64,000 nt of DNA from Cutibacterium equinum. Its GTDB lineage: Bacteria > Actinomycetota > Actinomycetes > Propionibacteriales > Propionibacteriaceae. The stretch is taken from assembly GCF_028021195.1 (NCBI RefSeq), contig NZ_CP115668.1:806001-870000 (forward strand), read 5' to 3'. A program made the translations under genes and the position numbers. Shown here one piece after another: positions 1 through 8,770 of this stretch; position 1 is the stretch's first letter; each line of letters starts with the position of its first letter. The notes beneath the pieces are model-generated. The model ran no database searches and was not told the DNA's origin. It saw only the letters and a list, made by a program, of their open reading frames with translations.

Positions 1-1
1 C

Positions 2-1171
2 GGGATCGAGAACTACTCGCGTCACATTGACCAACGCGCTCCCGGCTCGGCCCCGAACTGTCTGCTCGACTACTTCCCCGAGGATTTCGTGCTCGTCATC
101 GACGAGTCCCACGTCACCGTCCCACAGATTGGTGGCATGTACGAAGGTGACATGAGCCGTAAGCGCACCCTCGTGGAGCACGGTTTCCGGCTGCCCAGCG
201 CGATGGACAACCGTCCTCTCACCTTCGACGAGTTCACCCAGCGGATCGGCCAGACCGTCTACCTGTCGGCGACTCCCGGGGCTTATGAGACCGAGCGGGC
301 CGATGGCGTCGTCGAGCAGATCATCCGCCCGACAGGGCTGGTGGATCCCGAGATCATCGTCAAGCCCACTCGTGGCCAGATCGACGATCTCATGGCCGAG
401 ATCCGCGCGCGAGTGGAGCGTGACGATCGTGTCCTGGTGACGACCCTGACCAAGAAGATGGCCGAAGACCTCACCGACTACCTCATGGAACACGGCATCC
501 GGACCCGCTACCTGCACTCGGAGATCGACACCCTCAAACGCATCGAGCTTCTCAAGGAACTGCGTATGGGCGAGTTCGACGTCCTCGTCGGCATCAACCT
601 GCTGCGAGAGGGACTCGACCTTCCTGAGGTGTCCCTGGTGGCGATTCTGGACGCCGACAAGGAAGGATTCCTGCGCTCGGAGCGCTCCCTCATTCAGACC
701 GTCGGCCGTGCGGCTCGAAATGTCAACGGCCAGGTCATCATGTACGCCGACCAGATGACCGACTCGATGCGGGTTGCCATCGAGGAGACGAATCGGCGTC
801 GCGAGATCCAGATGGCCTACAACGCCGAGCATGGCATCGACCCCCAGCCGCTCCGCAAGAAGATCGGCGACATCACTGAGATGTTGGCCCGCGAGGAGGC
901 CGACACTGACGCCTTGGTCGAGAAGTTCAACTATGGCAAGGGCCATCGCGGCTACAACTCGATGATCACCGACGAGCAGCGGGCGGCTCACGGCAAACGC
1001 CTTGACACCTCGACGATGGCCGAGGAGGATCTCGGCGCCCTCATCGTCGAGCTGACCAACGAGATGCGCTCTGCTGCTGGTGAGCTCAAGTTCGAGGTGG
1101 CGGCTCGTCTTCGTGACGAGATCGCGGAGTTGAAGAAGGAATTGCGCCAGATGGTGGAAGCGAACCGATAA
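2..1171 (+). CDS. uvrB: UvrABC system protein B, C-terminal part (5' end outside window)
   Basis: This is the DNA damage-loading helicase subunit of nucleotide excision repair; with UvrA it verifies the lesion, then recruits UvrC. The frame is open from base 2, so only the last 389 residues of a protein that is usually about 670-710 residues are seen. Visible in order: the GIENYSRH block, helicase motif II as DESH, YLSATP (motif III), the [10 protein letters not shown] block (motif V), QTVGRAARN (motif VI), and a C-terminal UVR domain ([20 protein letters not shown]) that contacts UvrC. uvrA and uvrC lie 3 and 8 kb downstream on the same strand, but with other genes between them. No LexA-type box is visible in the part shown. 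Confidence 0.98.
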   Translation, partial: GIENYSRHIDQRAPGSAPNCLLDYFPEDFVLVIDESHVTVPQIGGMYEGDMSRKRTLVEHGFRLPSAMDNRPLTFDEFTQRIGQTVYLSATPGAYETERADGVVEQIIRPTGLVDPEIIVKPTRGQIDDLMAEIRARVERDDRVLVTTLTKKMAEDLTDYLMEHGIRTRYLHSEIDTLKRIELLKELRMGEFDVLVGINLLREGLDLPEVSLVAILDADKEGFLRSERSLIQTVGRAARNVNGQVIMYADQMTDSMRVAIEETNRRREIQMAYNAEHGIDPQPLRKKIGDITEMLAREEADTDALVEKFNYGKGHRGYNSMITDEQRAAHGKRLDTSTMAEEDLGALIVELTNEMRSAAGELKFEVAARLRDEIAELKKELRQMVEANR

Positions 1172-1219
1172 TCCGGTCGTGACTCGCGTCGGATGAGGCG
1201 GATGTGAGACAATGGCAGT

Positions 1220-1340
1220 CCTTGGAGGGGAGTACTCCTGAGAAAAGTGTGGTCGTCATCACGATCGTGCCATCACGGTCCGGCTGCACAGCCTCGGTAA
1301 AGCGGCATCCGTCGCACCGATGCGGACGAGACCTCCGGAC
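1220..1340 (+). ncRNA. yybP-ykoY family (Mn2+) riboswitch upstream of terC
   Basis: The leader before the TerC gene carries the hallmarks of the yybP-ykoY riboswitch: the GGGGAGTA strand of the conserved loop at 1227-1234, a GTCGTCATCACG strand near 1252-1263, and the closing GAGACCTCC strand at 1328-1336. The P1 helix is GGAGG (1224-1228) paired with CCTCC (1332-1336), extendable by G-T pairs. Members of this family sense Mn2+ and often control TerC/Alx or MntP exporters. The 3' strand lies about 20 nt before the TerC ribosome-binding site, so control of translation initiation is plausible. Recognition is by eye from sequence motifs only. Confidence 0.78.
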
Positions 1341-1369
1341 CTTCTCGCTAACTCATGGGAGGCCCGGTT

Positions 1370-2362
1370 TTGCACGTTCACGCGTCTGTCTGGATCATCA
1401 CCATCTTGGTGATGGGAGCTCTACTCCTCTTCGATGTCATGGTCTTGGGACGAAGACCCCACGTCCCTTCCACCAAGGAATGCACCGCCTTCGTCGGTGT
1501 CTTCGTCGGCCTGGCCGTGTTGTTCGGCCTGGGGGTGTGGATCCTCCAGGGGCATGCCGCAGGCGGTCAGTTCTTCGCGGTGTGGTTGACCGAGTACAGC
1601 TTGTCGATTGACAACCTGTTCATCTTCCTCATCCTCATGGAGAAGTTCAACGTCCCCCGGAAGTTGCAGCAGTTCGCTCTGCTGGTCGGCATCATCGTCG
1701 CCCTGGTCTTCCGAGGTGTGTTCATTGCTCTGGGCCAGGCGATCCTGGAGGCCTGGGCCTGGGTGTTCTTCATCTTTGGCGCCTTCCTGCTGTACTCGGC
1801 GATCGACCAGGTGCGTGAGTACCGTCATCGGGACGACGAGGACGAGGACACCGGGGAAGAGGGCCGCTTCATGTCGTGGTTCAAGCGCACGGTTCCGACC
1901 ACTGGTGACTTCCGCGGCACCAAGTTCTTCGTGCGTGAGAACGGCAAGACCTTGGCCACCTCGATGTTCATGGTCTGCGTCGCGCTGGGCATGACCGACC
2001 TGCTCTTCGCCCTGGACTCCATCCCCGCTTCCTACGGCCTGACCAGTGAGGGCTACCTCATCTTCACCGCCAACGTCTTCGCCCTCATGGGTCTACGCCA
2101 GTTGTACTTCCTCATCGGGAGCCTCCTCGAGCGCCTGGTGTACCTGTCGCTGGGCCTGGCCGTCATTCTGGGTTTCATTGCTCTCAAACTCATCGGCCAC
2201 GCCATGCACCACTACGGCCTGGATCAGGCCTGGTTCGGTATCACTACGGAGGTCTCGATCGGCGTCTCCCTGGGCGTCATCGTCGCGACCCTGCTCGTCA
2301 CGACCGTCGCGAGCCTCATCAAGAGCGCCAGGGACGACGCGAAGGCCAAGACCGACGCCTGA
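1370..2362 (+). CDS. TerC family integral membrane protein (probable Mn2+ exporter)
   Basis: This is a polytopic membrane protein of 330 residues of the TerC/Alx family, whose characterised members export manganese or protect against metal stress. Conserved acidic membrane motifs are present: SIDNLFIF near residue 80 and DLLFALDSIP near residue 210. A charged cytoplasmic loop (EYRHRDDEDEDTGEEG) separates the two halves. I place the start at TTG 1370, because GGGAGG at 1357-1362 is an excellent ribosome-binding site for it and the protein then starts MHVHASVW like its relatives. The ATG at 1355 in the same frame has no such site. A yybP-ykoY riboswitch directly upstream supports a manganese role. 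Confidence 0.9.
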   Translation: MHVHASVWIITILVMGALLLFDVMVLGRRPHVPSTKECTAFVGVFVGLAVLFGLGVWILQGHAAGGQFFAVWLTEYSLSIDNLFIFLILMEKFNVPRKLQQFALLVGIIVALVFRGVFIALGQAILEAWAWVFFIFGAFLLYSAIDQVREYRHRDDEDEDTGEEGRFMSWFKRTVPTTGDFRGTKFFVRENGKTLATSMFMVCVALGMTDLLFALDSIPASYGLTSEGYLIFTANVFALMGLRQLYFLIGSLLERLVYLSLGLAVILGFIALKLIGHAMHHYGLDQAWFGITTEVSIGVSLGVIVATLLVTTVASLIKSARDDAKAKTDA

Positions 2363-2364
2363 TC

Positions 2365-2403
2365 GGCGTGCCCGCGGTTGGGATCACCAGCCGCGGGCAC
2401 GCC
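2365..2403. terminator. Bidirectional hairpin between convergent genes
   Basis: A perfect 13-bp stem, GGCGTGCCCGCGG (2365-2377) with CCGCGGGCACGCC (2391-2403), starts 2 nt after the terC stop codon. The right arm overlaps the last codons of the convergent minus-strand gene. There is no clear T-tract, as is common for actinobacterial terminators. Confidence 0.6.
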
Positions 2404-3040
2404 ACAACGGAAGGTTGGGTCTCTCCTCCCCGACCGTCGTGGCGTCCCCGTGTCCGGGGTGGATGACGGTCGTGTCGGCCAGTGGCGCGAAAACCTTCAT
2501 GCAGACGTCGTTGTAGAGCTGTTCGAATTCGCGGCTTCCACTGGTCTTGCCGAAACCGCCGGGGAAGAGGGAATCCCCGGTGAGGACGTGGTCGCTCGGG
2601 TTGCCGCGTAGCCGCAGAGCGATGGATCCGCGGGTGTGGCCCACCAGGCCGATGATGTCGAGGTCGATGTCGCCGAGGCGAAAGAGATCTCCGTCCCACA
2701 CCGTGCGGCAGGTCACGCCGGTGCTGGCCTCGATGGCTTCGGCGTCGGGTTCGCCACACCAGGGCTGGGCGCCGGTCATGGCAATGATCTCGCTGAGAGC
2801 TCCGGTGTGGTCGGCGTGACGATGGGTCGTGATGACGGCGCCGACCTCGGAGTCACCGATGACGGCCTTGAGCCGTCCGGGTTCTGCTGCCGCGTCGACG
2901 AGGATGGCGGGGCCAGCGCCGGGATGAATGAGGTAGGCGTTGTTGTCCATCGTGCCCACCGAAATCTTGATGAGGTCGATGTCCTCGTTGACCCTGATGA
3001 GGGCAGCCTCGGATCCGGGATCGACGTGGTAGAGCGGCAT
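2384..3040 (-). CDS. MBL-fold metallo-hydrolase (glyoxalase II-like)
   Basis: This is a 218-residue single-domain metallo-beta-lactamase fold hydrolase, probably cytoplasmic. The metal site is complete: THRHADH (HxHxDH) near residue 92, GHTRGS near 154, TGDSLFPGG near 175, and HPGHGD near 199. This pattern is that of the glyoxalase II-like subgroup that cleaves thioesters; the actual substrate is unknown. The start at 3040 is supported by AGGAAGGA upstream. It is followed, on the same strand, downstream of the mycothiol-dependent maleylpyruvate isomerase-family gene with a 45-nt gap, so the two may form one transcript. A thiol-linked detoxification role is an inference from that pairing. Confidence 0.88.
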   Translation of the reverse strand: MPLYHVDPGSEAALIRVNEDIDLIKISVGTMDNNAYLIHPGAGPAILVDAAAEPGRLKAVIGDSEVGAVITTHRHADHTGALSEIIAMTGAQPWCGEPDAEAIEASTGVTCRTVWDGDLFRLGDIDLDIIGLVGHTRGSIALRLRGNPSDHVLTGDSLFPGGFGKTSGSREFEQLYNDVCMKVFAPLADTTVIHPGHGDATTVGEERPNLPLWRARGW

Positions 3041-3085
3041 GACGATTCCTTCCTGAAACGAGCAGGCGATCGGCCGGGCGGTGGG

Positions 3086-3829
3086 TCAGATGAGCATGGG
3101 AACGGCGAGCTGGCTGGCCCCGGACAGACGCGAGGTCCCGCCTCTGCCCGACAGCCATCCTGCCAGTGCCCCGTCAGGCCCGTGAACCGTGGTTGCGAAC
3201 CCGACACCGCCAATGCGATCAATCAGCCCGGAGTCGGAGACGATACGCATGGCAGGAACTTCTGGGCGGTCACGTAGCCGGAAGCACACCCACTCCAACA
3301 AGGTTCGGGATGCGACATCGGGAAGGTCGTCGACGGTCATCCCAAGATCGAGGTCGACGTGATGGAGTGCAATTTCGGCAAGCCGTAGGGCCGGCAGGTC
3401 GGTCGCGTCGACACGGATGTCGTCAGTGAGCCAGACTGCGGTGCCCGGTTCCATGCCTGCAAGGGAATCGAAGGTGCGGTTGAGAGAGCCTGCTGTGGTG
3501 TCCAGATCGATCTGCAATTCCACCCCGGGGCGTTCCGAGCCGCGTTCGATGTCGCGGTCGCGGATCTCGTCGGAGGGATAGAGGCGGGGGACCTCATGGT
3601 CAGCGACGACGGCCCGTGCCACGGCCTCCAGGGCCTCGGCATTGCGGGCAATATGGGTGGCAATGTGCGCGCGAGTCCACCCAGCCAGCCTGCTGGGAGC
3701 CTGCCATTCCTCCTCGGACAAGCCCATGGTGGCCCCAAGAAGACGTTGGGTGGCGTCTCGTTTGGTGGCGCGGATCTCGTGGAGGGGAGTGCTTGGACAC
3801 AGACCTGGAGGTCGTGCGACTGCGCTCAT
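3086..3829 (-). CDS. Maleylpyruvate isomerase family mycothiol-dependent enzyme
   Basis: This is a 247-residue protein of the mycothiol-dependent (DinB-like, MDMPI) enzyme family, which is typical of actinobacteria that make mycothiol. The N-terminal metal-binding four-helix domain is recognised by [20 protein letters not shown] near residues 45-64, with the conserved histidines. The C-terminal part carries [13 protein letters not shown]. The reaction catalysed cannot be told from sequence. I choose ATG 3829 rather than 3838, because a minus-strand TAGGTT box (3837-3842) sits 7 nt upstream, which suggests a leaderless transcript. Confidence 0.82.
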   Translation of the reverse strand: MSAVARPPGLCPSTPLHEIRATKRDATQRLLGATMGLSEEEWQAPSRLAGWTRAHIATHIARNAEALEAVARAVVADHEVPRLYPSDEIRDRDIERGSERPGVELQIDLDTTAGSLNRTFDSLAGMEPGTAVWLTDDIRVDATDLPALRLAEIALHHVDLDLGMTVDDLPDVASRTLLEWVCFRLRDRPEVPAMRIVSDSGLIDRIGGVGFATTVHGPDGALAGWLSGRGGTSRLSGASQLAVPMLI

Positions 3830-3836
3830 GCCGTCC

Positions 3837-3842
3837 AACCTA
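3837..3842 (-). promoter_or_regulatory. -10 box TAGGTT, leaderless start of the mycothiol-dependent enzyme
   Basis: TAGGTT on the minus strand ends 7 nt before ATG 3829. This is the TANNNT pattern expected of a leaderless actinobacterial promoter and is the reason for the start chosen. Confidence 0.5.
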
Positions 3843-3979
3843 CTGGGACTTCACCGAAGTTGCCAGATGGATGTTCGCAAGACGAGACTGTTGACTCCGG
3901 GGGGACAGGGCTTCGGGACGCTCGTTGGTGTTCCATTCTGCCCATCGCGCAGAGCCGCAGGACTGTCTTGCGTGGCCTC

Positions 3980-3985
3980 TACCAT
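3980..3985 (+). promoter_or_regulatory. -10 box TACCAT, leaderless start of uvrA
   Basis: TACCAT lies 7 nt before GTG 3993, so transcription would begin at the start codon. It favours GTG 3993 over the overlapping in-frame ATG 3984, which has no ribosome-binding site. No LexA palindrome is seen nearby. Confidence 0.5.
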
Positions 3986-3992
3986 GAAGCCT

Positions 3993-6932
3993 GTGAGTGA
4001 CCACATCATCGTCCGCGGTGCCCGAGAGCACAATGTCCGCAACGTCAACCTGGATCTTCCCAGGGACGCCATGATCGTGTTCACCGGTTTGTCAGGATCG
4101 GGGAAATCCTCCCTCGCCTTCGACACCATCTTCGCTGAAGGCCAGCGTCGATATGTGGAATCCTTGTCCTCCTACGCCCGTCAGTTCCTGGGACAGATGG
4201 ACAAACCAGACGTCGACTTCATTGAGGGTCTCAGCCCCGCCGTCTCCATCGACCAGAAGTCCACGTCACGCAACCCACGCTCCACGGTCGGCACGATCAC
4301 GGAGATTCATGACTACCTGCGTCTGCTCTGGGCGCGTATCGGCAAGCCCCACTGCCCGGTGTGTGGGGAACTCATCAGCCGTCAGACCCCTCAGCAGATC
4401 GTCGACCGGTTGATGGGCCTGGAGGAGGGCACGAAGTTTCAGGTGTTGGCACCGGTCATCCGTGGCCGCAAGGGCGAGTACGGCGAGCTTTTCCGGCAAC
4501 TGACGACTGACGGTTTCACCCGTGTGCGCGTTGACGGTGAGGTCCATCGGCTCGGTCAGGTGCCGCCCTTGGACAAGAAACGCAAGCACGACATCGACGT
4601 CGTCGTCGACCGGATCGCGGTCAAACCGTCGGTCACCCAGCGTCTCACAGAATCCGTGGAGACCGCCCTCAGCCTGGCCCACGGCATTGTCAGTATTGAC
4701 TTCGTCGATCGTGACCCTTCCGATCCGCATCGCGAACGTCGATTCTCCGAGACGATGGCCTGCCCCAACCAGCATGACATCGACATTGACGAGCTGGAAC
4801 CTCGCCAGTTCTCCTTCAACGGCCCGTGGGGAGCCTGCCCGACCTGTTCGGGGTTGGGGGCAACCCTTGAGGTCGATCCCGAACTCGTGGTTCCCGATTC
4901 GGGGCTGAGCCTGCTCGAGGGAGCCATTGCGCCGTGGTCGGGGCCGCGGGTGGCGAACCACTACCAGCACGTCTTCGCTGGTCTGGGGGAGAGCCACGGT
5001 TTTGACGTCACCCTGCCGTGGTCAGACCTTCCCGCCAAGGTCCGCAAACTGGTGCTGCACGGCGACGGTGATCCGGTGATGGTCTCGTACCGCAACCGGT
5101 TCGGCCGAGTGCGCACCTACTCGCAGAATTACGAGGGAGTCCTGCACTATGTGCGTCGTCGTTACGACGAGGCCGAGACCGACTCCGCACGCTCCCGGTG
5201 GGGGCAGTACCTGCGTGAGGTGCCGTGTCGTGACTGCCAGGGCAAGCGACTCAAACCGACGAGCCTTGCGGTGACGGTTGGTGGTCGCAACATCGCCGAG
5301 GTCTCCGACATGTCCATCGGTGAGGCCTCGCAATTCCTCAACGCCTTGACGCTGACGGAGCGTGAGGCCACCATCGCCGAGCGGGTCATCAAGGAGGTTC
5401 GGGCGCGGCTGCGGTTCCTCGTTGACGTCGGTCTGGACTATCTGACCTTGTCGCGGTCGGCAGGGTCGCTGTCAGGTGGAGAGGCCCAGCGCATCCGGCT
5501 GGCCACCCAGATCGGTTCGGGACTGGTGGGCGTGCTGTACGTTCTCGACGAGCCCTCCATCGGCTTGCACCAGCGAGACAACCGTCGTCTCATCGACACC
5601 CTCGTCAGGCTGCGGGATCTCGGTAACACCCTCATCGTCGTCGAACACGACGAGGACACCATCCGCGTCGCAGACTGGGTTGTCGACGTCGGCCCCGGTG
5701 CCGGTGAGCACGGCGGAGAAATCGTCGTCTCGGGAACGGTGGACGACCTGCTGGCCAGCGAGAGGTCGGTGACCGGCGCGTACCTGTCGGGTCGGAGGTC
5801 CATCCCGTTGCCGGCGACCCGACGTCCTCGTACCGGACGGCAGTTGGTGGTCAAGGGGGCTCGTGAGAACAACCTCCGCAACGTTGACGTCACCTTCCCC
5901 CTGGGCCAGCTTGTCGTCGTCACAGGTGTGAGCGGATCGGGCAAGTCGACCCTGGTCAACCAGATCCTTTACACCTCGTTGGCGCACCGGATTCACGGCG
6001 CGCGGGCAGTGCCGGGCAAGCACCAGACGATTACCGGCGTCGAGGAGATCGACAAGGTGATCCATGTCGACCAGTCCCCGATCGGGCGGACGCCGAGGTC
6101 GAACCCGGCCACCTATACCGGGGTCTTTGACAAGATCCGTGCCCTCTTCGCCCAAACCCCCGAGGCCAAGGTGCGCGGTTACCAGCAGGGTCGGTTCTCC
6201 TTCAACATCAAGGGGGGACGCTGCGAGAACTGTCAGGGTGACGGCACCATCAAGATCGAGATGAACTTCTTGCCCGACGTCTACGTGCCGTGCGAGGTCT
6301 GCCACGGAGCCAGGTACAACCGCGAGACCTTGGAGGTCCACTACAAGGGCAAGACGATCGCCGAGGTTCTCGACATGCCCATCGAGGAGGCGTGCACCTT
6401 CTTCGAGCCGATCTCCTCGATTCATCGTCACCTCAAGACCCTCGTCGAGGTGGGGCTGGGCTACGTTCGACTGGGCCAGCCTGCGACGACCCTGTCGGGT
6501 GGTGAGGCCCAGCGGGTCAAGTTGGCCTCAGAGTTGCAGAAGCGGTCGACCGGCAAGACCCTGTACGTCCTTGACGAACCCACGACGGGCCTGCACTTCG
6601 AGGACATTCGCAAGCTCTTGGTGGTGTTGGGTCGGCTTGTCGATCAGGGCAACTCGGTTCTCGTCATTGAACACAACCTCGATGTCATCAAGACCGCTGA
6701 CTGGATCATCGACATGGGCCCCGAAGGGGGCAAGGGTGGTGGCCTGGTCGTCGCGGAAGGAACTCCCGAACAGGTGGCCGCCGTCGAGGACTCCTACACT
6801 GGCCAGTTCCTGTCCGAGATTCTGGCTGGCCAGGAGGTTCCCGTCGGTGACGGACCGGTGCTCGTCGAGGCGCCGGCCGGCGGCAAGGAGAAGGGCGCGA
6901 GGAAGGCGTCGCGCAAGAAGACGACCCGCTGA
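3993..6932 (+). CDS. uvrA: UvrABC system protein A
   Basis: This is the ATPase that scans DNA for lesions in nucleotide excision repair. At 979 residues from GTG 3993 it has the family length (940-990). Visible motifs: first Walker [10 protein letters not shown] near residue 32, CPVCG near 120 and CPTCSG near 286, first ABC signature [12 protein letters not shown] near 493 with LYVLDEPS near 515, second Walker [10 protein letters not shown] near 645, the C-terminal zinc module CENCQGDG...CEVCHG near 743-770, and the second signature [12 protein letters not shown] near 834 with LYVLDEPT. The tail is lysine/arginine-rich. An in-frame ATG at 3984 is the alternative start; earlier in-frame starts back to 3642 would add residues unlike the family. 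Confidence 0.97.
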   Translation: MSDHIIVRGAREHNVRNVNLDLPRDAMIVFTGLSGSGKSSLAFDTIFAEGQRRYVESLSSYARQFLGQMDKPDVDFIEGLSPAVSIDQKSTSRNPRSTVGTITEIHDYLRLLWARIGKPHCPVCGELISRQTPQQIVDRLMGLEEGTKFQVLAPVIRGRKGEYGELFRQLTTDGFTRVRVDGEVHRLGQVPPLDKKRKHDIDVVVDRIAVKPSVTQRLTESVETALSLAHGIVSIDFVDRDPSDPHRERRFSETMACPNQHDIDIDELEPRQFSFNGPWGACPTCSGLGATLEVDPELVVPDSGLSLLEGAIAPWSGPRVANHYQHVFAGLGESHGFDVTLPWSDLPAKVRKLVLHGDGDPVMVSYRNRFGRVRTYSQNYEGVLHYVRRRYDEAETDSARSRWGQYLREVPCRDCQGKRLKPTSLAVTVGGRNIAEVSDMSIGEASQFLNALTLTEREATIAERVIKEVRARLRFLVDVGLDYLTLSRSAGSLSGGEAQRIRLATQIGSGLVGVLYVLDEPSIGLHQRDNRRLIDTLVRLRDLGNTLIVVEHDEDTIRVADWVVDVGPGAGEHGGEIVVSGTVDDLLASERSVTGAYLSGRRSIPLPATRRPRTGRQLVVKGARENNLRNVDVTFPLGQLVVVTGVSGSGKSTLVNQILYTSLAHRIHGARAVPGKHQTITGVEEIDKVIHVDQSPIGRTPRSNPATYTGVFDKIRALFAQTPEAKVRGYQQGRFSFNIKGGRCENCQGDGTIKIEMNFLPDVYVPCEVCHGARYNRETLEVHYKGKTIAEVLDMPIEEACTFFEPISSIHRHLKTLVEVGLGYVRLGQPATTLSGGEAQRVKLASELQKRSTGKTLYVLDEPTTGLHFEDIRKLLVVLGRLVDQGNSVLVIEHNLDVIKTADWIIDMGPEGGKGGGLVVAEGTPEQVAAVEDSYTGQFLSEILAGQEVPVGDGPVLVEAPAGGKEKGARKASRKKTTR

Positions 6933-6997
6933 CTGGCGCGGGAAGGCTGACGGTCGAGACGCAGCCCGGGCCGGTCACCGTGGCCTTGCCCAACCTG

Positions 6998-7019
6998 ACA
7001 CCGGCGTGCGGGCCGGTGT
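6998..7019. terminator. Hairpin between convergent uvrA and phosphatase genes
   Basis: ACACCGGC (6998-7005) pairs with GCCGGTGT (7012-7019). The 8-bp stem sits in the 89-nt gap between two convergent genes and could serve both strands. There is no T-tract. Confidence 0.4.
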
Positions 7020-7021
7020 GC

Positions 7022-7768
7022 TCAGCGGGTGCCGGGGTTGCCGGTGGAGGTGGCGACGGCCCCGTGAACCATGCCTGCGTCGATGAGGTGGTCCACCCGA
7101 TTGATCCAATGGACCTCATACCCGTCGGGGTGAAGTTCGATCATCGAGGTGGAGGTGTTGTGCAAATTGACCCACTGGGGTTCGCCCCCGATGGGGTAGT
7201 TGCGCAGATCAGCGGCAAGCTGTGGGGCCATGAGGTTCAGCAGGAGCATCGATCCGATGGCTCCGTGAGCCACCAGGGCAATGCACTCGTCATCATCGTG
7301 TGCCTCACGCACCCATTCGGCGATGCGACCGGCCCGATCTGCCGCTTCGGCCGCGGTTTCGATGCGGGCTTCGCGCCAGCCCTCCTCGGTCACCGTTTCT
7401 GGGAAGACGGCGCGATCGGTGATGGCAGACAGGGTCGACAGTGGTGACCCTGGATGGCCGGTCTCGACCTCGTCGACCATCTGAACCGGACCGGGGCGCT
7501 CGAAGATGAGGTCGCTGACGGTGATGGGCAGATCGAGGACCTCGGCGAGTGGGGCTGCCGTCTGGATGGTGCGCATCATGGGGGAGGAGTACAACACGGT
7601 CGGTCGCGGGGAGACCGATCCGATCCATGCCCCCAAGGCCTCGGCCTGACGGCGACCAAGTTCGGTGAGTTCGGGGTCAGGTTTGCGCCCCTGACGGTAC
7701 GCCTCAGCGGATGTCGCCGCGAGGGCATTGTTTTCGGACTGGCCGTGGCGAATGAGGAGGAGATGCAC
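7022..7768 (-). CDS. Histidine phosphatase family protein
   Basis: This is a 248-residue phosphatase of the histidine acid phosphatase/phosphoglycerate mutase superfamily. The catalytic LIRHGQSE motif is at residues 5-12, and the second catalytic histidine is in LVAHGAIG near residue 165. The N-terminal architecture (RHGQSENNALA...DPELTELGRRQAEALG) is the actinobacterial type of unknown substrate. The start codon is GTG 7768, preceded by a minus-strand TAGGCT box 6 nt upstream, so the mRNA is probably leaderless. It is separate from the second member of this superfamily at 35.5 kb, which sits in the nadD-rsfS operon. Confidence 0.88.
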   Translation of the reverse strand: MHLLLIRHGQSENNALAATSAEAYRQGRKPDPELTELGRRQAEALGAWIGSVSPRPTVLYSSPMMRTIQTAAPLAEVLDLPITVSDLIFERPGPVQMVDEVETGHPGSPLSTLSAITDRAVFPETVTEEGWREARIETAAEAADRAGRIAEWVREAHDDDECIALVAHGAIGSMLLLNLMAPQLAADLRNYPIGGEPQWVNLHNTSTSMIELHPDGYEVHWINRVDHLIDAGMVHGAVATSTGNPGTR

Positions 7769-7774
7769 GTGGCC

Positions 7775-7780
7775 AGCCTA
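7775..7780 (-). promoter_or_regulatory. -10 box TAGGCT, leaderless start of the histidine phosphatase
   Basis: The minus-strand TAGGCT ends 6 nt before GTG 7768. This fixes the GTG as the likely first transcribed and translated codon. Confidence 0.5.
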
Positions 7781-7789
7781 CCGGCGAAA

Positions 7790-7825
7790 CTGCCCGATCA
7801 TTCCAGGCGGGGAATGATCGGGCAG
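7790..7825. terminator. Perfect 15-bp hairpin terminator
   Basis: CTGCCCGATCATTCC (7790-7804) and GGAATGATCGGGCAG (7811-7825) are perfect inverted copies with a 6-nt loop. On the minus strand it lies just downstream of the oxidoreductase stop codon and before the next gene's -10 box, so it most likely ends the oxidoreductase transcript. Confidence 0.7.
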
Positions 7826-7832
7826 CAGACAA

Positions 7833-8462
7833 TCAGGCGTTACGAACGCTGATGCGCTCGCCGATGTGCTCGTTGCTCTCGGCCACATCCAGCATGGCCC
7901 GTGCGTAATCGGCGTAGCTGATGACGCAGGCACCGTTGGCGTCGGTGCTGAGCTCCTCGCCGCCGAAAACGTAGGCGTGTCCTTCCGGCCCATCGGCCTG
8001 GAAGTCGGCGGCGGGGGAGAGATAGGTCCACTTGACACCCTCACTGCGGCGCAGCACGTCGAGGCCGTCCTGCATGGCCTGGGCCAGTGGTGCCACCTCC
8101 GGCGGGAAGCCCTCGGTCTGCATGACGGTGACGGTGTGCTCGGGGTTGACGTACAGGCTGCCTGCTCCGCCAACGACGAGCAGGCGTGCCGGGCTCCCCT
8201 GGAGGATGTCGACCAGGTGGGCCAGATGTGTGGAATGGCCGGCAAGGGCGTCCTCGCTCCACGCTCCGAACGCATCGAGGATGACGTCGAAACCGGCCAG
8301 GTCCTCGCGGGTCAGGTCGAACACGTCCTTGACGAGGGTGTGGGCCGCAGGGGTGTCGTGGTCCTTGCGCATGATGGCGGTGACGTCATGGCCACGCTGG
8401 GTTGCCTGTGCGGTGAGGAGAGTCCCTGCTTTGCCGTTGGCGGCGATCACGGCGACCTTCAT
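7833..8462 (-). CDS. NAD(P)-binding oxidoreductase (atypical SDR, YwnB/NmrA-like)
   Basis: This is a 209-residue Rossmann-fold protein. The N-terminus MKVAVIAANGKAGTLL is the dinucleotide-binding motif of atypical short-chain dehydrogenases (GxxGxxG form as AANGKAG). LLVVGGAGSLYV near residue 95 and YLSPAADF near residue 148 are typical of NAD(P)H-binding proteins of the YwnB/BVR-B type. The substrate is unknown. The start at 8462 has AGGAGC about 10 nt upstream. The gene is transcribed away from uvrC, and the shared 308-bp intergenic region contains short direct repeats that may bear on its control. Confidence 0.82.
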   Translation of the reverse strand: MKVAVIAANGKAGTLLTAQATQRGHDVTAIMRKDHDTPAAHTLVKDVFDLTREDLAGFDVILDAFGAWSEDALAGHSTHLAHLVDILQGSPARLLVVGGAGSLYVNPEHTVTVMQTEGFPPEVAPLAQAMQDGLDVLRRSEGVKWTYLSPAADFQADGPEGHAYVFGGEELSTDANGACVISYADYARAMLDVAESNEHIGERISVRNA

Positions 8463-8534
8463 GACTGTTTGCTCCTGATGGTTGGCGTCAGTTCTGGTGC
8501 CTCGTTCCGATCGGGAGGCACTGCTTCAAGTCTT

Positions 8535-8638
8535 ACTCCGACCAGACCAACAGGGAAACCAGCAGCATAGAAGGCGGCCCCGGTGGGGTTTCGGGACTCC
8601 GACCAGACCAACAGGGAAACCCAGACCAATAGGGAAAT
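8535..8638. repeat. Short direct repeats with core CAGACCAAYAGGGAAA
   Basis: A 25-26 bp unit beginning ACTCCGACCAGACC and ending CAGGGAAAC occurs at 8535-8560 and again at 8596-8621, identical over its length. A third partial copy, CCAGACCAATAGGGAAAT, abuts the second at 8621-8638. The spacing is irregular, so this is not a CRISPR. Regulatory iterons or a small dispersed repeat are possible. Confidence 0.75.
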
Positions 8639-8757
8639 AGGCATGTTCGTGTGTGGTGGGTACCGCAAGGTGACTCTGGCGCGATGACGGTCCATGTCGG
8701 TGCAGGCCAGGTGAGGTATCAGCGTCAGGAGGCAGGGGTCACGCAGCCAGGACCCCT

Positions 8758-8763
8758 TAGGCT
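8758..8763 (+). promoter_or_regulatory. -10 box TAGGCT, leaderless start of uvrC
   Basis: TAGGCT ends 7 nt before ATG 8771. It supports this start over in-frame codons further upstream. Confidence 0.5.
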
Positions 8764-8770
8764 TGCTCAC

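Larger units (their letters stand above)
8463..8770. other. 308-bp divergent intergenic region
   Basis: No gene is seen here. It contains the 5' ends of two divergent units (the oxidoreductase on minus, uvrC on plus), two to three direct repeats between 8535 and 8638, and a leaderless -10 box for uvrC. Confidence 0.7.

Noticed and set aside
3840-3990. LexA/SOS box before uvrA
   Set aside because: No CGAAC-N4-GTTCG-type palindrome is present; the uvrB promoter lies outside the window.
5472-6431. Long antisense frame over uvrA
   Set aside because: No recognisable domain, and opposite to a clear gene; such shadows are general in this G+C-rich DNA (also over gap, pgk, ldh and malic enzyme).
8535-8638. 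CRISPR array
   Set aside because: Two and a half copies with unequal spacing, and no cas genes.
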